Shown here one piece after another: positions 45,687-55,143 of a DNA stretch of 64,000 bases (its first letter is position 1; each line of letters starts with the position of its first letter). Location: NCBI RefSeq assembly GCF_040529185.1, contig NZ_CP159510.1, positions 1,426,001 to 1,490,000 of the forward strand. Direction: 5' to 3'. Origin of the DNA: Sporolactobacillus sp. Y61 (GTDB lineage: Bacteria; Bacillota; Bacilli; Bacillales; Sporolactobacillaceae). Position numbers and translations under genes: made by a program. Below the pieces are notes generated by a model. That model was not told where the DNA came from and did no database searches. It was given only the letters and a program-made list of their open reading frames with translations.

Positions 45687-46325
45687 TTAAGCTTCATGGT
45701 TTTTCGGAACAACAAACAGTCCGCGCTCCGACCATTCCGCGCCGAAAATATCATTCCTGCTGATGTTTTTTTCCTTCAGCAGGTCGGTGAGCCACTGCTC
45801 ATCCTTATCGATAAATTTCAGGTTATCGGTGATCACCTGGCCATTTGAAATCACTACGACAGGCAGATCAGCCCCATCGCTTTTAATTACAGTCAGCTGT
45901 CCGCTTGGTTCAAGCTGGGCATACTTCAAATCACGCAGGGAGAAAATACCGCGCATGCGTAGCATCGTTGTAAAGTCAGAGATATCCAGATTGGTTTGGT
46001 TGAAATTTTTCACAATAAACTTTCTGTTAACTACCAGCGGGATGACCTCACCGGCAACGATCCGGCGCACGTCCAGATTTCTCATCTTCAGAAAACGGGC
46101 GACGGTCATCATCGCGCTCCACAGAAGAATCACAATGAGAAACTGTGGGATCCGGATATCGGGATTGTAGATAATACCTCCGATGATCGCTCCCAGAACC
46201 AGGTTTCCGATCAAATCAACCGGTGACATCTGAGAAAGCTGTGTTTTGCCTGATACATTCAAAAAGATAAGCAGACAAATAAAACCAATCAGCAACTTCA
46301 GTCCGATTTCTAAAATATCTTGCAT
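45687..46325 (-). CDS. DUF421 (YetF-like) membrane protein
   Basis: 212 residues. Three membrane helices at the N-terminus (ILEIGLKLLIGFICLLIFL, LIGNLVLGAIIGGIIYN, FLIVILLWSAMMTVARF) are followed by the cytosolic DUF421 domain with NRKFIVKNFNQTNLDISDF, LRMRGIFSLRDLKYAQLEPS and PVVVISNGQVITDNL. Family members are found in many spore-formers; their function is not established. It is a single gene on the minus strand, opposed to its neighbours. Confidence 0.88.
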   Translation of the reverse strand: MQDILEIGLKLLIGFICLLIFLNVSGKTQLSQMSPVDLIGNLVLGAIIGGIIYNPDIRIPQFLIVILLWSAMMTVARFLKMRNLDVRRIVAGEVIPLVVNRKFIVKNFNQTNLDISDFTTMLRMRGIFSLRDLKYAQLEPSGQLTVIKSDGADLPVVVISNGQVITDNLKFIDKDEQWLTDLLKEKNISRNDIFGAEWSERGLFVVPKNHEA

Positions 46326-46546
46326 GCTCTACCGCCTTATACTAAGAGAGACTTTGAAAACAGGATGTCTCACCTCTCCTGAAAAAATACCCCTTACCAG
46401 GAAAAGGGAGGAAGATCTTCCGGCAACAGATCTGTTTCGCATCCGCATGAATACGCGCAGCCGTTTATGGTGACTCCTGTAGAAGGATGTTATATAATTT
46501 TTGAAGAACATAGGACAGCCCGCTGAAGAAGGAAGGTGACCTGCAG

Positions 46547-47512
46547 GTGAAAATCCTGTTTTGTGTAGGCAAATCGTATTACCCGATCCATCAGGACATG
46601 GTACGTCAGCTGGAGGCAGCCGGGGCAGATGTCTGCTGCCTGATGTACGATGAGGCACAGGATAAGCAGAAGATCATTCATGCGATTCATGATGCTGAAA
46701 TTTATATCACAGCCGTATCTCCCGCGGACCGGGAAGTCATCGATGCGGCACCGCAGTTAAAATATATCCTGAAGACAGGGACAGGACTGGATAATGTGGC
46801 TATCGAGTATGCGACGGAAAAAGGAATCTGCGTGAGCAACGCTCCAGGAGAAAACGCCATTTCCGTTGCCGAGCTGGCGATCGGGCTGATGGTTTCCATA
46901 TCAAGGATGATCCCGCAGCTGGACCGGCGGACGAAGGATGGCCACTGGAATCACAGCAATGGATTTGAATGTTACGGAAAAACGCTCGGGATTATCGGAT
47001 TCGGTGCTATCGGACAGAGAATCGCGCGGATGGCGTCGGCTTTCAGCATGAAGCTGATGACCTATGGGGTTCATAAGGACTTTGATCAAGCGGCGGAAAT
47101 CGGCGCTACCTTCGTCGATCTGGATCACCTCCTTGCAGAATCCGATTATATTGTGATCAGTACATCTCTGAAAAAAACAAATTTTCATATGATTGATGCA
47201 GGGGCACTGGAAAAAATGAAGCAGACTGCCTTCCTGATCAATGTTTCACGCGGGGCGCTGATCGATGAACCGGCCCTTCTGGATGCCCTGAAAAAAAAGA
47301 AGATTGCCGGGGCGGCACTCGATGTTTTTGAATCGGAGCCGCCGGTGCCCCCTCTTCCGCACCTCGAGAATCTGATTGCAACGCCTCATATCGGCGGAAC
47401 AACCCAGGAAAGTATCTGGCGTGTCGCTCAGGTAACGATTGAAAATGTACGCCGGTTTATCCGCCATGAATTGCCGACCCATGTTGTGAATCGAGTGGAC
47501 ACGTTCAAATAA
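46547..47512 (+). CDS. D-isomer-specific 2-hydroxyacid dehydrogenase (phosphoglycerate dehydrogenase-like)
   Basis: 321 residues, NAD-dependent. The substrate domain has LKYILKTGTGLDNVAIEYA, and the Rossmann motif is TLGIIGFGAIGQRIARMA (~146-163). Catalytic R is in INVSRGALIDEPALLDAL (~233), E in ALDVFESEPP (~262) and H in IATPHIGGTTQES (~280). It reduces a 2-oxo acid to a D-2-hydroxy acid, or performs the reverse. It starts with GTG behind GGAAGGTG and lies 19 nt before the dipeptidase gene, suggesting one operon. The exact substrate is unknown; a SerA role is unlikely because there is no ACT domain. Confidence 0.88.
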   Translation: MKILFCVGKSYYPIHQDMVRQLEAAGADVCCLMYDEAQDKQKIIHAIHDAEIYITAVSPADREVIDAAPQLKYILKTGTGLDNVAIEYATEKGICVSNAPGENAISVAELAIGLMVSISRMIPQLDRRTKDGHWNHSNGFECYGKTLGIIGFGAIGQRIARMASAFSMKLMTYGVHKDFDQAAEIGATFVDLDHLLAESDYIVISTSLKKTNFHMIDAGALEKMKQTAFLINVSRGALIDEPALLDALKKKKIAGAALDVFESEPPVPPLPHLENLIATPHIGGTTQESIWRVAQVTIENVRRFIRHELPTHVVNRVDTFK

Positions 47513-47530
47513 TAAGCGGGAGGGACTTTT

Positions 47531-48571
47531 ATGACCGAAACCCTTGAGGAGCACGTAAAACGCCTGCAACATCAATTCATCACAGTGGACGCTCATTTTG
47601 ATCTGTTAATGGAAGTCGATCTTCGGCGAAAGCTGGGCTACAGAAAGGTGATTGAGACGGAGTTTCTCCCGGGGATCAGAGCCGGCGGTGTTGATGTACT
47701 GGTCTGCTCCCTGTTCATATCCAGCCAGTATCTTCCTGAAATGGGGCTGAAGAAAGCGCTCGATCAGGTGAGCGCGCTGTACTCGGAAATGAAGGAATCG
47801 CCGGATAAACTGCAGCTGTGCACAACCTTTAACGAAATCGTTACTGCCCGGGCGGCGGGAAAACTGGCTATTCTTCTATCGTTTGAAGGCGTAGACCCGC
47901 TGACCAATGATCTCGATCTGCTGCAGATTTTCTACAGGCTGGGGGTGCGTTTTGTCGGACTGACCTGGAGCCGGCGCAATGAAGCAGCAGACGGCTGCCA
48001 TTTCGCCGATGTTGACGAGGGACAGCAGGGCGGCCTGACTGAATTCGGTGTCCGCCTGATCGAGCAGGCCCAGAACATGTCTATGATTCTCGATGTCAGC
48101 CATCTGAACGATGCGGGATTCGCGGATGTGCTCAGTCGCGCTAAGACGCCCGTCATCGCTTCACATTCCAATGCCAGGCGGATAGCTTCATCAAAACGTA
48201 ATCTGACAGATCAGCAGATCCGCGCACTGGCCGAGACAGGCGGAGTCATTGGAATGAACGGCTGTAATATGTTTGTTTCTGACAAATATGAAGAAGGCGA
48301 TGTCGCCCATTTAATCAATCACTTGGATTACATGGTTCAACTGGTCGGTGCCGAGCATGTGGGTATCGGTCTGGATATCTGTCATTCGATGACGGATATC
48401 CCGCTGAAACCTGCCGGACATACCGGACCGGACAACTTTGACATTATCCGCAGCCACAGAGATTTTCCTCTTATTATTGAAGAACTGATTAAAAGGGGTT
48501 ATCCGGACAATCAGATCGGTATGATCCTTGGCGGGAACTTTATGAATCTGTACAAAAAAGTTTTGAAATGA
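47531..48571 (+). CDS. Membrane dipeptidase (renal dipeptidase, M19 family)
   Basis: 346 residues, a zinc-dependent amidohydrolase-fold dipeptidase. Metal ligands appear in order: TVDAHFDLLME (H-x-D, ~18-23), ILLSFEGVDPL (E, ~118), SHSNARRI (H, ~213) and the DVSH context near 190. AEHVGIGLDICHSM and MILGGNFMNLY close the barrel. It would cleave dipeptides, possibly containing D-residues. It is paired with the 2-hydroxyacid dehydrogenase upstream and ends at a strong terminator; the shared pathway is unknown. Confidence 0.9.
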   Translation: MTETLEEHVKRLQHQFITVDAHFDLLMEVDLRRKLGYRKVIETEFLPGIRAGGVDVLVCSLFISSQYLPEMGLKKALDQVSALYSEMKESPDKLQLCTTFNEIVTARAAGKLAILLSFEGVDPLTNDLDLLQIFYRLGVRFVGLTWSRRNEAADGCHFADVDEGQQGGLTEFGVRLIEQAQNMSMILDVSHLNDAGFADVLSRAKTPVIASHSNARRIASSKRNLTDQQIRALAETGGVIGMNGCNMFVSDKYEEGDVAHLINHLDYMVQLVGAEHVGIGLDICHSMTDIPLKPAGHTGPDNFDIIRSHRDFPLIIEELIKRGYPDNQIGMILGGNFMNLYKKVLK

Positions 48572-48602
48572 AAGAGTCTGAGGATTTTATGCATGATGAT
48601 GG

Positions 48603-48641
48603 AAACCCGGCAGGTGATTCTTATGTCAGCCTGCCGGGTTT
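48603..48641 (+). terminator. Terminator after the dipeptidase gene
   Basis: Perfect 12-bp stem AAACCCGGCAGG / CCTGCCGGGTTT with a loop of about 15 nt. The A and T tracts are part of the stem. Confidence 0.85.
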
Positions 48642-48772
48642 AATCATTCAGAGGAGCCTGTTTGCCATTATGGCAGGAAGGCCGTGTTACAGTAAATAAT
48701 GATCTGACAATTACAGAAAATGCTACTTCAAACGCAGATACCATAGTGACAACTCTTTCATCATAGTAATCA

Positions 48773-49036
48773 TCAGATACCACTGTCTTTACCTTCATTC
48801 TTTTTCTCTATTCTTTTCATCAATTTGAAAATAACAGGTGAAAAAACAATGAGAATAATTAATGTCGCCCAGGGATCAGGTACGTTGATAATACTATGGG
48901 AAGTTCCGTTATACCCTGCAAAAAAGATAGTCATTATGACTAATGTTAAATATCCATACTTCAAATATGGATTTTTAAAAAGTGGAGCGGCGGAAATAAA
49001 GGCCAAAAGCAACATAAGAAAAACAAAATAGTACAC
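48773..49036 (-). CDS. Small hypothetical membrane protein
   Basis: About 87 residues, with three predicted membrane helices: VFLMLLLAFISAAPLF, YGYLTLVIMTIFFAGYN and WATLIILIVFSPVIFKLM, then a charged tail. The GTG at 49036 is chosen because AAGGAG lies about 8 nt upstream; a GTG six codons earlier lacks a site. It has no recognised family and stands alone between a terminator and gabT. Confidence 0.5.
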   Translation of the reverse strand: MYYFVFLMLLLAFISAAPLFKNPYLKYGYLTLVIMTIFFAGYNGTSHSIINVPDPWATLIILIVFSPVIFKLMKRIEKKNEGKDSGI

Positions 49037-49097
49037 GAATAAACACTCCTTCACTCAAGTTTCATTTTCCCCCTGAGTGGTAATTTTCTTCCGTTTA

Positions 49098-49358
49098 TCA
49101 TATTATCATGTTATCATAAAAGACAAAAAAATCACTTTTTGAGGTGCGTGTCAGGCTTTCCTCGAGAACTTGGACGAGAAAAAATGGAATCTTCTGAGGA
49201 TTCAAATCCGTAGCCAGTGCGCCGTGCATCATCTCAGAAAATACCATGTGACGCTGAGCGAAGCTGGATACCTGGAGGTTTACCTCTATTCTTGTGACTG
49301 CATTCCTGACCATTTTATGGTTTAAATAACTTAACCATCCATATTTAAATTTTATCAT
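49098..49358 (-). CDS. Unassigned short ORF, doubtful
   Basis: An 86-codon frame on the minus strand, ATG at 49358, without a ribosome binding site. It contains MVFSEMMHGALATDLNPQKI and FFLVQVLEESLTRTSK, which look protein-like, but no family is recognised. It may be a fragment of a lost gene. Low confidence. Confidence 0.25.
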   Translation of the reverse strand: MIKFKYGWLSYLNHKMVRNAVTRIEVNLQVSSFAQRHMVFSEMMHGALATDLNPQKIPFFLVQVLEESLTRTSKSDFFVFYDNMII

Positions 49359-49411
49359 AATCGAATAGTGACAGAATTCATAAGATGAATCCAGGGGAAA
49401 GAGGAATTGTT

Positions 49412-50701
49412 ATGGAAAAAAAGAGCTTATATGAGCGTGCCTGTCAGGTTATGCCACCGGTTGCGACGGGACGGGCAACGAAACTTGAAATTGTGAAAGG
49501 GCGCGGAGCTTATTTGTGGGATACAAATGGGAAGAAATATCTGGATTTTGCGAGCGGTGTCGGTGTCGTGAATATGGGGCACAATCATCCCTATGTCATG
49601 GAAAAGGCACAACAGCAAATGGAGAACCTGGTACACGCCGGTCATAATGTAGTCTTTTATCCCTCCTATGTTGAACTGGCTGAGCGATTAAGTGCCGCTC
49701 TTGATCATGAGTATAAGGTCTACTTTTCAAACAGTGGTGCCGAAGCCGTTGAAGGTGCTTTAAAACTGGCCAAGTGGACGACCGGACGACCAGGTATTAT
49801 TTCGTTTAAACGCAGCTTTCATGGTCGAACAGCCGGGGCAATGACTGTTACGGCTTCCAGTTCAGCCTATCGGAGAGAATATGAAGCCCTGATGCCGAGC
49901 GTCTATTATGCGGAATACCCCTATTGTTTCAGAAGCGGCCTTTCGGAAGAAGAGGAAACGAAGAGATGTATTCGATCCATTAAAGAGATTTTCCAGTATC
50001 TGATTGCTCCGGAAAAGGTTGCGGCTATGATCATGGAACCACAGCAGGGTGAAGGAGGATATATTGTACCGCCAGAAGCATTTGTTAAGCAAGTACGACA
50101 GATCTGTACGGAACACGGGATTAAACTGATTTTTGATGAAATTCAGTCCGGATTCGGCCGAACGGGAGAACTGTTCGCCTGGCAGCACTTTCATGTAAAG
50201 CCGGACATCATGTGTGTGGCAAAAGGGATAGCCAATGGATTTCCACTCAGTGCCGTGATCGGGAAGAATGAACTGATGGATCAATGGACGGCCGGAGCAC
50301 ACGGGGGGACGTTTGGAGGTAATCCAATTGCCTGTGCGGCAGGCATTGCTGTTCTTGATCTGCTTCAGGGCGGCCTGCTTGAACAGGTTAAGGAAACAGG
50401 AAAATATTTTAAACAGAAATTAGTGGATCTCTCCGCAAAATTCCCCGTCATCAAAGATGTCCGCGGTATGGGACTGATGATTGGTTTAGAATGCGGGACT
50501 GAAGACGGAAAACCGGACAGCCGGACCGTCAGCCGGTTAAGAGAACGGGCATTAAAAAAAGGTCTGATTTTACTTAGCTGTGGTGTTGATCATAATGTGA
50601 TCCGGTTTATCCCTCCCCTGATCATAACCCGAGAAGAAGTCGACAGAGCGGTCTCTATATTGGAAGAATCATTGGCAGAATGCCTGGCTTCAAAGGTCTG
50701 A
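49412..50701 (+). CDS. gabT: 4-aminobutyrate aminotransferase (class III PLP aminotransferase)
   Basis: 429 residues. It transfers the amino group of GABA, or a similar omega-amino acid, to 2-oxoglutarate, giving succinate semialdehyde. Seen: YLDFASGVGVVNMGHNHPYV, NSGAEAVEGALKLAKWTTGR (PLP phosphate contact), SFHGRTAGAMTVT, IFDEIQSGFGRTGELFA (D contacts the pyridine nitrogen), and AKGIANGFPLSAVIG (the lysine is the Schiff-base residue). The ATG at 49412 has AAAGAGG 7 nt upstream; the ATG at 49385 does not. The next gene is a succinate-semialdehyde dehydrogenase, which supports a GABA-degrading pair. The alternative is an ornithine or acetylornithine aminotransferase. Confidence 0.88.
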   Translation: MEKKSLYERACQVMPPVATGRATKLEIVKGRGAYLWDTNGKKYLDFASGVGVVNMGHNHPYVMEKAQQQMENLVHAGHNVVFYPSYVELAERLSAALDHEYKVYFSNSGAEAVEGALKLAKWTTGRPGIISFKRSFHGRTAGAMTVTASSSAYRREYEALMPSVYYAEYPYCFRSGLSEEEETKRCIRSIKEIFQYLIAPEKVAAMIMEPQQGEGGYIVPPEAFVKQVRQICTEHGIKLIFDEIQSGFGRTGELFAWQHFHVKPDIMCVAKGIANGFPLSAVIGKNELMDQWTAGAHGGTFGGNPIACAAGIAVLDLLQGGLLEQVKETGKYFKQKLVDLSAKFPVIKDVRGMGLMIGLECGTEDGKPDSRTVSRLRERALKKGLILLSCGVDHNVIRFIPPLIITREEVDRAVSILEESLAECLASKV

Positions 50702-50830
50702 ATGCTGCACAGCCGGGCCGGCAAAATAATGGCAATCATCGGATTATTCGTTCATAATAAAAAGAGAGATAAGTGTTCTGCACCACATAAACTGACGTGA
50801 CTGTGATCATAAAATGGATGAGGTGTTATG

Positions 50831-52291
50831 ATGAGCAGTACTTTAATAATCAAAGATGCACCTGATCAGCTTTTTATCGGGGGCAAATGGATTGACGCGG
50901 AAAGCGGCGAAACAGATGAAGTGATTAATCCGGCAACCGGTGAGGTCGTTGCACATGTGGCCCGTGGCGGTGCGGCCGATACGAAAAAGGCGATAGCGGC
51001 AGCTTCTGACGCTTTTGTCACCTGGTCGGAGACGCCTCCTGATGAACGGGCGAAAACCATGCGGCGCATGGCAGATCTGATTGTAGAGCGGGCAGACCGG
51101 CTGGCCCGGATTATGACGATTGAACAGGGGAAACCCGTCGCCCAGGCTAAAGGTGAAATTCTTGCCGGGGCTGAAAGTGTACGCTGGTATGCTGAGGAAC
51201 TGCGGCGCATTTATGGCGAAACAATCCCCGGGCCGGACGGGCATCTGCTGCTTGTCCAGAAAGAGCCGCTTGGCGTTGTCGGTGCAATCACACCCTGGAA
51301 CTTCCCATCGTCAATGATTACACGGAAAATATCTCCCGCCATTGCTGCCGGAAACACCGTCGTACTCAAACCCTCCCCGGAGACACCGCTGTCGGCAACG
51401 GCGCTGGCAGCTATATTCCAGGAAGCGGGCCTGCCGGACGGGGTCGTTAATCTGGTCATGGGTGATGCCCCGGCGATTGGAAAGGTTCTGACAGAAAGTC
51501 CGATCGTACGAAAAATAGCGTTCACCGGTTCAACAGCTGTTGGAAAGCGACTCTTTGGCCAGTCGGCGGATACGGTAAAGAAGGTTGCGCTGGAACTGGG
51601 CGGTCACGCGCCTTTCATTGTCTTTGATGACGCGCCGCTTGAGCAGACGGTCCAGGATCTTGTCGCAGCCAAATTCAGAAATAATGGGCAGGTCTGCACA
51701 TCGCCAAATCGGATTTTTGTGCATGAATCGATTCTGAAGCCCTTTACTGAACAGCTGGTAGCTGCGGTGAAACAGGTGAAAGTCGGCAACGGGCTGGATG
51801 AAGGTGTCGATGCCGGTCCGCTGATTCGTGAGGACGCCCTTGTGAAGATCGATCGCCAGCTTGCTGACGCGACGGCAAAGGGAGCAAAGATTGCGACAGG
51901 CGGTGGACGGCTGACAGGCGGCGATTATGCCAGAGGCTATTTTTACGCGCCGACGGTTCTGACCGGAGTAACAAATAAAATGAAGATTTTCTATGAGGAA
52001 ACATTCGGACCAGTGCTGCCGATTATCGCTTTCTCCGACACGGATCAGGTGATCGCCATGGCGAACGACACAGTCTATGGACTCGCCAGTTATTTCTATA
52101 CAAAGGATCTGGCGCGGATCGCCAAAGTGAGCCGCAGCCTTCAATACGGTATGGTTGGCGTCAACAGTCCTCGGGTAGCGTTCCCGCAGGCTCCTTTCGG
52201 CGGGGTCAAACAATCCGGAATCGGCCGGGAAAACGGGCATCAGGGCATCGATGATTATGTCACGATCAAGTTTGTCAATCTGAAATATTAA
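50831..52291 (+). CDS. gabD: Succinate-semialdehyde dehydrogenase (NADP+/NAD+)
   Basis: 486 residues, aldehyde dehydrogenase superfamily. Seen: GAITPWNFPSSMITRKISPA (~155-175), AFTGSTAVGKRL (cofactor loop, ~230), LELGGHAPFIVFDDA (catalytic E, ~257), FRNNGQVCTSPNRIFVHE (catalytic C, ~291), and EETFGPVLPIIAF (~390). It oxidises succinate semialdehyde to succinate and completes the GABA shunt begun by gabT, 130 nt upstream. The second ATG (50831) is better spaced from GAGGTG than the first (50828). It ends at a strong terminator. Confidence 0.9.
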   Translation: MSSTLIIKDAPDQLFIGGKWIDAESGETDEVINPATGEVVAHVARGGAADTKKAIAAASDAFVTWSETPPDERAKTMRRMADLIVERADRLARIMTIEQGKPVAQAKGEILAGAESVRWYAEELRRIYGETIPGPDGHLLLVQKEPLGVVGAITPWNFPSSMITRKISPAIAAGNTVVLKPSPETPLSATALAAIFQEAGLPDGVVNLVMGDAPAIGKVLTESPIVRKIAFTGSTAVGKRLFGQSADTVKKVALELGGHAPFIVFDDAPLEQTVQDLVAAKFRNNGQVCTSPNRIFVHESILKPFTEQLVAAVKQVKVGNGLDEGVDAGPLIREDALVKIDRQLADATAKGAKIATGGGRLTGGDYARGYFYAPTVLTGVTNKMKIFYEETFGPVLPIIAFSDTDQVIAMANDTVYGLASYFYTKDLARIAKVSRSLQYGMVGVNSPRVAFPQAPFGGVKQSGIGRENGHQGIDDYVTIKFVNLKY

Positions 52292-52301
52292 GCTTTACAG
52301 T

Positions 52302-52334
52302 AAAAAAGAGCCGGGGATGCCCCCGGCTCTTTTG
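52302..52334 (+). terminator. Terminator after gabD
   Basis: AAAAAAGAGCCGGGG / CCCCGGCTCTTTT stem with a GATGC-like loop; it also faces the convergent DUF1906 gene. Confidence 0.9.
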
Positions 52335-52388
52335 CTGCAGTATCCGAAAAAAGGCTCCGGCGTAAATAGAAGATCGCCAAATTTTTCT

Positions 52389-53210
52389 TCAAAAAAGGAC
52401 ATGCCATGTGACCGGGCCGACAAGGCCATCGGCGACAAGGCCGTGCCGACGCTGATAGGCGCGTACGGCCTGTTCTGTTTTCGGACCGAAAATCCCGTCT
52501 GGTACAGCACCCACCGCGTTTTGAGTACGGACCACGTCCCGCCCCCTGCTGCCGCGCCGGATCAGGTGGCCGGGATAGGGGACAACAGCGGCCGGGGAGA
52601 CGGCCGGATGCTTCACAGCGCTTCTGGCCGGTCCCCAGACTGCTGACGGGTTGCGGATTCGGTCAAGATCGACAGGAATACCGGCCAGCATCCGGTTATT
52701 CTGATACTGATAAATGTCCGCGTGGCGCGACTCATGACCAAAAGACCAGGCATAAGTCTGATAATAAAAATCGGCGAGCCCCTTGCCGCGCAGGTCCTCA
52801 ATCATGCGAAACGATCCGTAAATGCCGATCCTGTATTTCTGACTGCGGGACCGGATCGCCTGAAAGTAGGCACGAATCACACCGAAGTCATCCGGGGCGG
52901 CATCGTAATCCACTGTAAAAAAGATCGGTGAGGCTTCCGGCTGGCCAATCTGCCCCGCATACCGGGCCGCTTTTTCCGCATCCTTTTTCCCCTGTTCTTC
53001 CGTAAAATAGGCACGCCGTGTTGGACGGGTTTCCCAGATGCTGAATATTCTGCAGCCGGCCCTCTGTATGGCCTCTGCTTCACCGCGGGTAATCGTTTTC
53101 CATGATTCTGCAGGGCCGATATATCTGCCGACCGCATCCACCCCCTGACTTTTCAGACGTCGAGCGGATTGTTCTGTAAGTTTTGTTGCACAGTCTATAC
53201 CGGACATCAT
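52389..53210 (-). CDS. DUF1906 glycoside-hydrolase-like protein with peptidoglycan-binding domain
   Basis: About 273 residues. The N-terminal ~200 residues match the DUF1906/Rv2525c-like barrel: GIDCATKL, GVDAVGRYIGPAESWKTIT, IFFTVDYDA, RIGIYGSFRMIEDL and YYQTYAWSFG. The C-terminal ~65 residues form a PG_binding_1 domain (LIRRGSRGRDVVRTQNAVGA, DGIFGPKTEQAVRAYQRRHG). It probably acts on or binds the cell wall or spore cortex. No classical signal peptide is visible. The ATG at 53210 lies 9 nt behind AGGAGG; another in-frame ATG at 53216 lies only 3 nt from it. Confidence 0.85.
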   Translation of the reverse strand: MMSGIDCATKLTEQSARRLKSQGVDAVGRYIGPAESWKTITRGEAEAIQRAGCRIFSIWETRPTRRAYFTEEQGKKDAEKAARYAGQIGQPEASPIFFTVDYDAAPDDFGVIRAYFQAIRSRSQKYRIGIYGSFRMIEDLRGKGLADFYYQTYAWSFGHESRHADIYQYQNNRMLAGIPVDLDRIRNPSAVWGPARSAVKHPAVSPAAVVPYPGHLIRRGSRGRDVVRTQNAVGAVPDGIFGPKTEQAVRAYQRRHGLVADGLVGPVTWHVLF

Positions 53211-53341
53211 ATCCATCAGCCTCCTTCTGTTTTCATTCAATAAATAGACTGTTGCCTCAAAATTGGTGAAAAAGGCCTGTGATTAGCGGCCGGGCCGCTG
53301 TGGCATATTAATAAGAGAAATGACCACAGGGAGGCCTGCAG

Positions 53342-53627
53342 ATGTTCCGCTACGCCTTATTTATTGAATACGACGGGCTCACCGTCGTCTCCTGTTGACA
53401 TTGCGCTTCCCGAAGAAGTCATTGAAGCCACGGCGATCACTCATGCCGTATCGGTTTACGCGCTGCGCCATAATTTTGAACTGGTCAGGTACGTTGAACT
53501 ATCGGAAAATGCGGCACGGGCTTTTTTCCGGGAACGCAGGCGCATTGGCAACCCGCGCAAGATCATCTGTCACTTTCATCTGATATCCGGCGGAGAGGAA
53601 GAGCCGCAACCGGAACGGAAAGAATAA
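53342..53627 (+). CDS. Small hypothetical protein, apparently frameshifted
   Basis: The ATG at 53342 follows GGGAGG and reads MFRYALFIEYDGLTVVS before a TGA. In the adjacent frame, open from 53364, follows a plausible continuation, PVDIALPEEVIEATAITHAV and ELVRYVELSENAARAFFRER. A one-base insertion would explain the split. The alternative is a TTG start at 53364 without a ribosome binding site. No family is recognised. It lies between the DUF1906 gene and the polysaccharide operon. Confidence 0.4.
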
Positions 53628-53754
53628 AAATTAACAGGAATCATAATCTGATTTAACAGTAGCTTAATGCAGACAGATTATGATAAATGTTGATTTTTCA
53701 GGTCGTACAGACCCTGTAACGGGGGACAGAATCAGGAGAATGTGAGGAGATAAG

Positions 53755-55077
53755 ATGAAACTCGCAGTCATAGGAACAGGCTATGTCGGGCTGGTGACAG
53801 GCGTAGCCCTGTCAGAAATCGGGCATGCGGTGACCTGCATCGACGTCGATCCGGAAAAAATTGAGAAACTCAGCAGCGGTGTTCCGACGATTTATGAACC
53901 CGGGCTCGAAGAACTGATGCGCAGAAACATGGACGCGGGACGGCTGTTATTTACTTCCCGGCACCGTGAAGGGCTGAGCGGAGCTGAAGTGATCTATATT
54001 GCGGTGGGTACACCTCAGCGTCCGGATGGATCAGCCAATCTGGACTATATTCAGAGAGCTGCCTCAGATATCGCAGATCACATCGACAGACATGTGATCG
54101 TTGTGATAAAAAGTACCGTACCGGTGGGCACGAACAGACGGGTCAGGGAGCTGATCAACAGCCGGACGAAGGAGGGCGTTCAGGTCGATATCGCTTCCAA
54201 TCCTGAATTTCTCCGTGAAGGTTCGGCTGTCAATGATACATTTCGTGGCGACCGGATTGTAATTGGAACTGAGAATCGTGAGACGGCCGACACTCTGGAG
54301 AAAATCAATAGGCCATTTGGCATTCCGATCATTAAGACGGATATTGCCAGCAGCGAAATGATTAAATATGCATCAAACGCCTTTCTTGCGACCAAGATCA
54401 GTTTTATCAATGAGATTGCCAATATCTGTGACAGGCTCGGTGCTAATGTTGAAGAAGTGGCAAAAGGAATGGGACTGGATCATCGGATCGGTCCGGATTT
54501 TCTCAGAGCGGGTATCGGATACGGCGGATCCTGTTTCCCTAAAGACACCAGCGCGCTCGTTCAGATCGCGGGGAACCATCACCATGAGTTTAATCTGCTT
54601 CAATCCGTGATTGAGGTGAATAATCATCAGCAGATCCTGCTGATTGAAAAACTGCTGGCACGCTTTACATCTCTTGAAGGGAAAAAGATCGCCGTGCTTG
54701 GTCTCGCCTTCAAGCCCCATACAGACGATCTGCGTGAATCGCCGGCTCTGGTCCTTATTCCGAAACTGGCTGCGCTGGGGGCAGACATTGCCGCGTATGA
54801 TCCGATTGCAGCGGACCAGGCCAGAAAGCTTCTTGGAGACAACGGTATCCTCTATACCCATCAGCTCCGTGACGCCCTTTCCGGGGCCGACTGTGCCGTG
54901 ATCGTGACCGACTGGCCGGATATTAAGAAGATGGAGGCGGCCACATACACCAGGCTGATGAAGCGGGCAATTGTCTTTGACGGCCGGAATTGTTACCGTC
55001 TCGACGCCATGAGAAAATCGAATGTAGAATATTACTCCATCGGCCGGCCGGCACACATTCCGGAACTGATCAGCTGA
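53755..55077 (+). CDS. tuaD: UDP-glucose 6-dehydrogenase
   Basis: 440 residues. It oxidises UDP-glucose twice to UDP-glucuronate, the acidic precursor of teichuronic acid and other polymers. Rossmann motif: GTGYVGLVTGVALSEIGH (~8-25). EFLREGSAVND (~147), the SSEMIKYASNAFLATKISFI helix (~203), the catalytic cysteine in GIGYGGSCFPKDTSALV (~259), and the C-terminal nucleotide-binding domain with LGLAFKPHTDDLRESPAL (~318). The ATG follows TGAGGAG. It is the first gene of a nine-gene polysaccharide cluster. The symbol tuaD is used because of the tuaE-F-G-like genes downstream. Confidence 0.92.
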   Translation: MKLAVIGTGYVGLVTGVALSEIGHAVTCIDVDPEKIEKLSSGVPTIYEPGLEELMRRNMDAGRLLFTSRHREGLSGAEVIYIAVGTPQRPDGSANLDYIQRAASDIADHIDRHVIVVIKSTVPVGTNRRVRELINSRTKEGVQVDIASNPEFLREGSAVNDTFRGDRIVIGTENRETADTLEKINRPFGIPIIKTDIASSEMIKYASNAFLATKISFINEIANICDRLGANVEEVAKGMGLDHRIGPDFLRAGIGYGGSCFPKDTSALVQIAGNHHHEFNLLQSVIEVNNHQQILLIEKLLARFTSLEGKKIAVLGLAFKPHTDDLRESPALVLIPKLAALGADIAAYDPIAADQARKLLGDNGILYTHQLRDALSGADCAVIVTDWPDIKKMEAATYTRLMKRAIVFDGRNCYRLDAMRKSNVEYYSIGRPAHIPELIS

Positions 55078-55143
55078 ATCACTTTATTCGTTGCGGGCTG
55101 CGGAGGAAAATTGACATGAATATCGGGACGGAGACATACACCT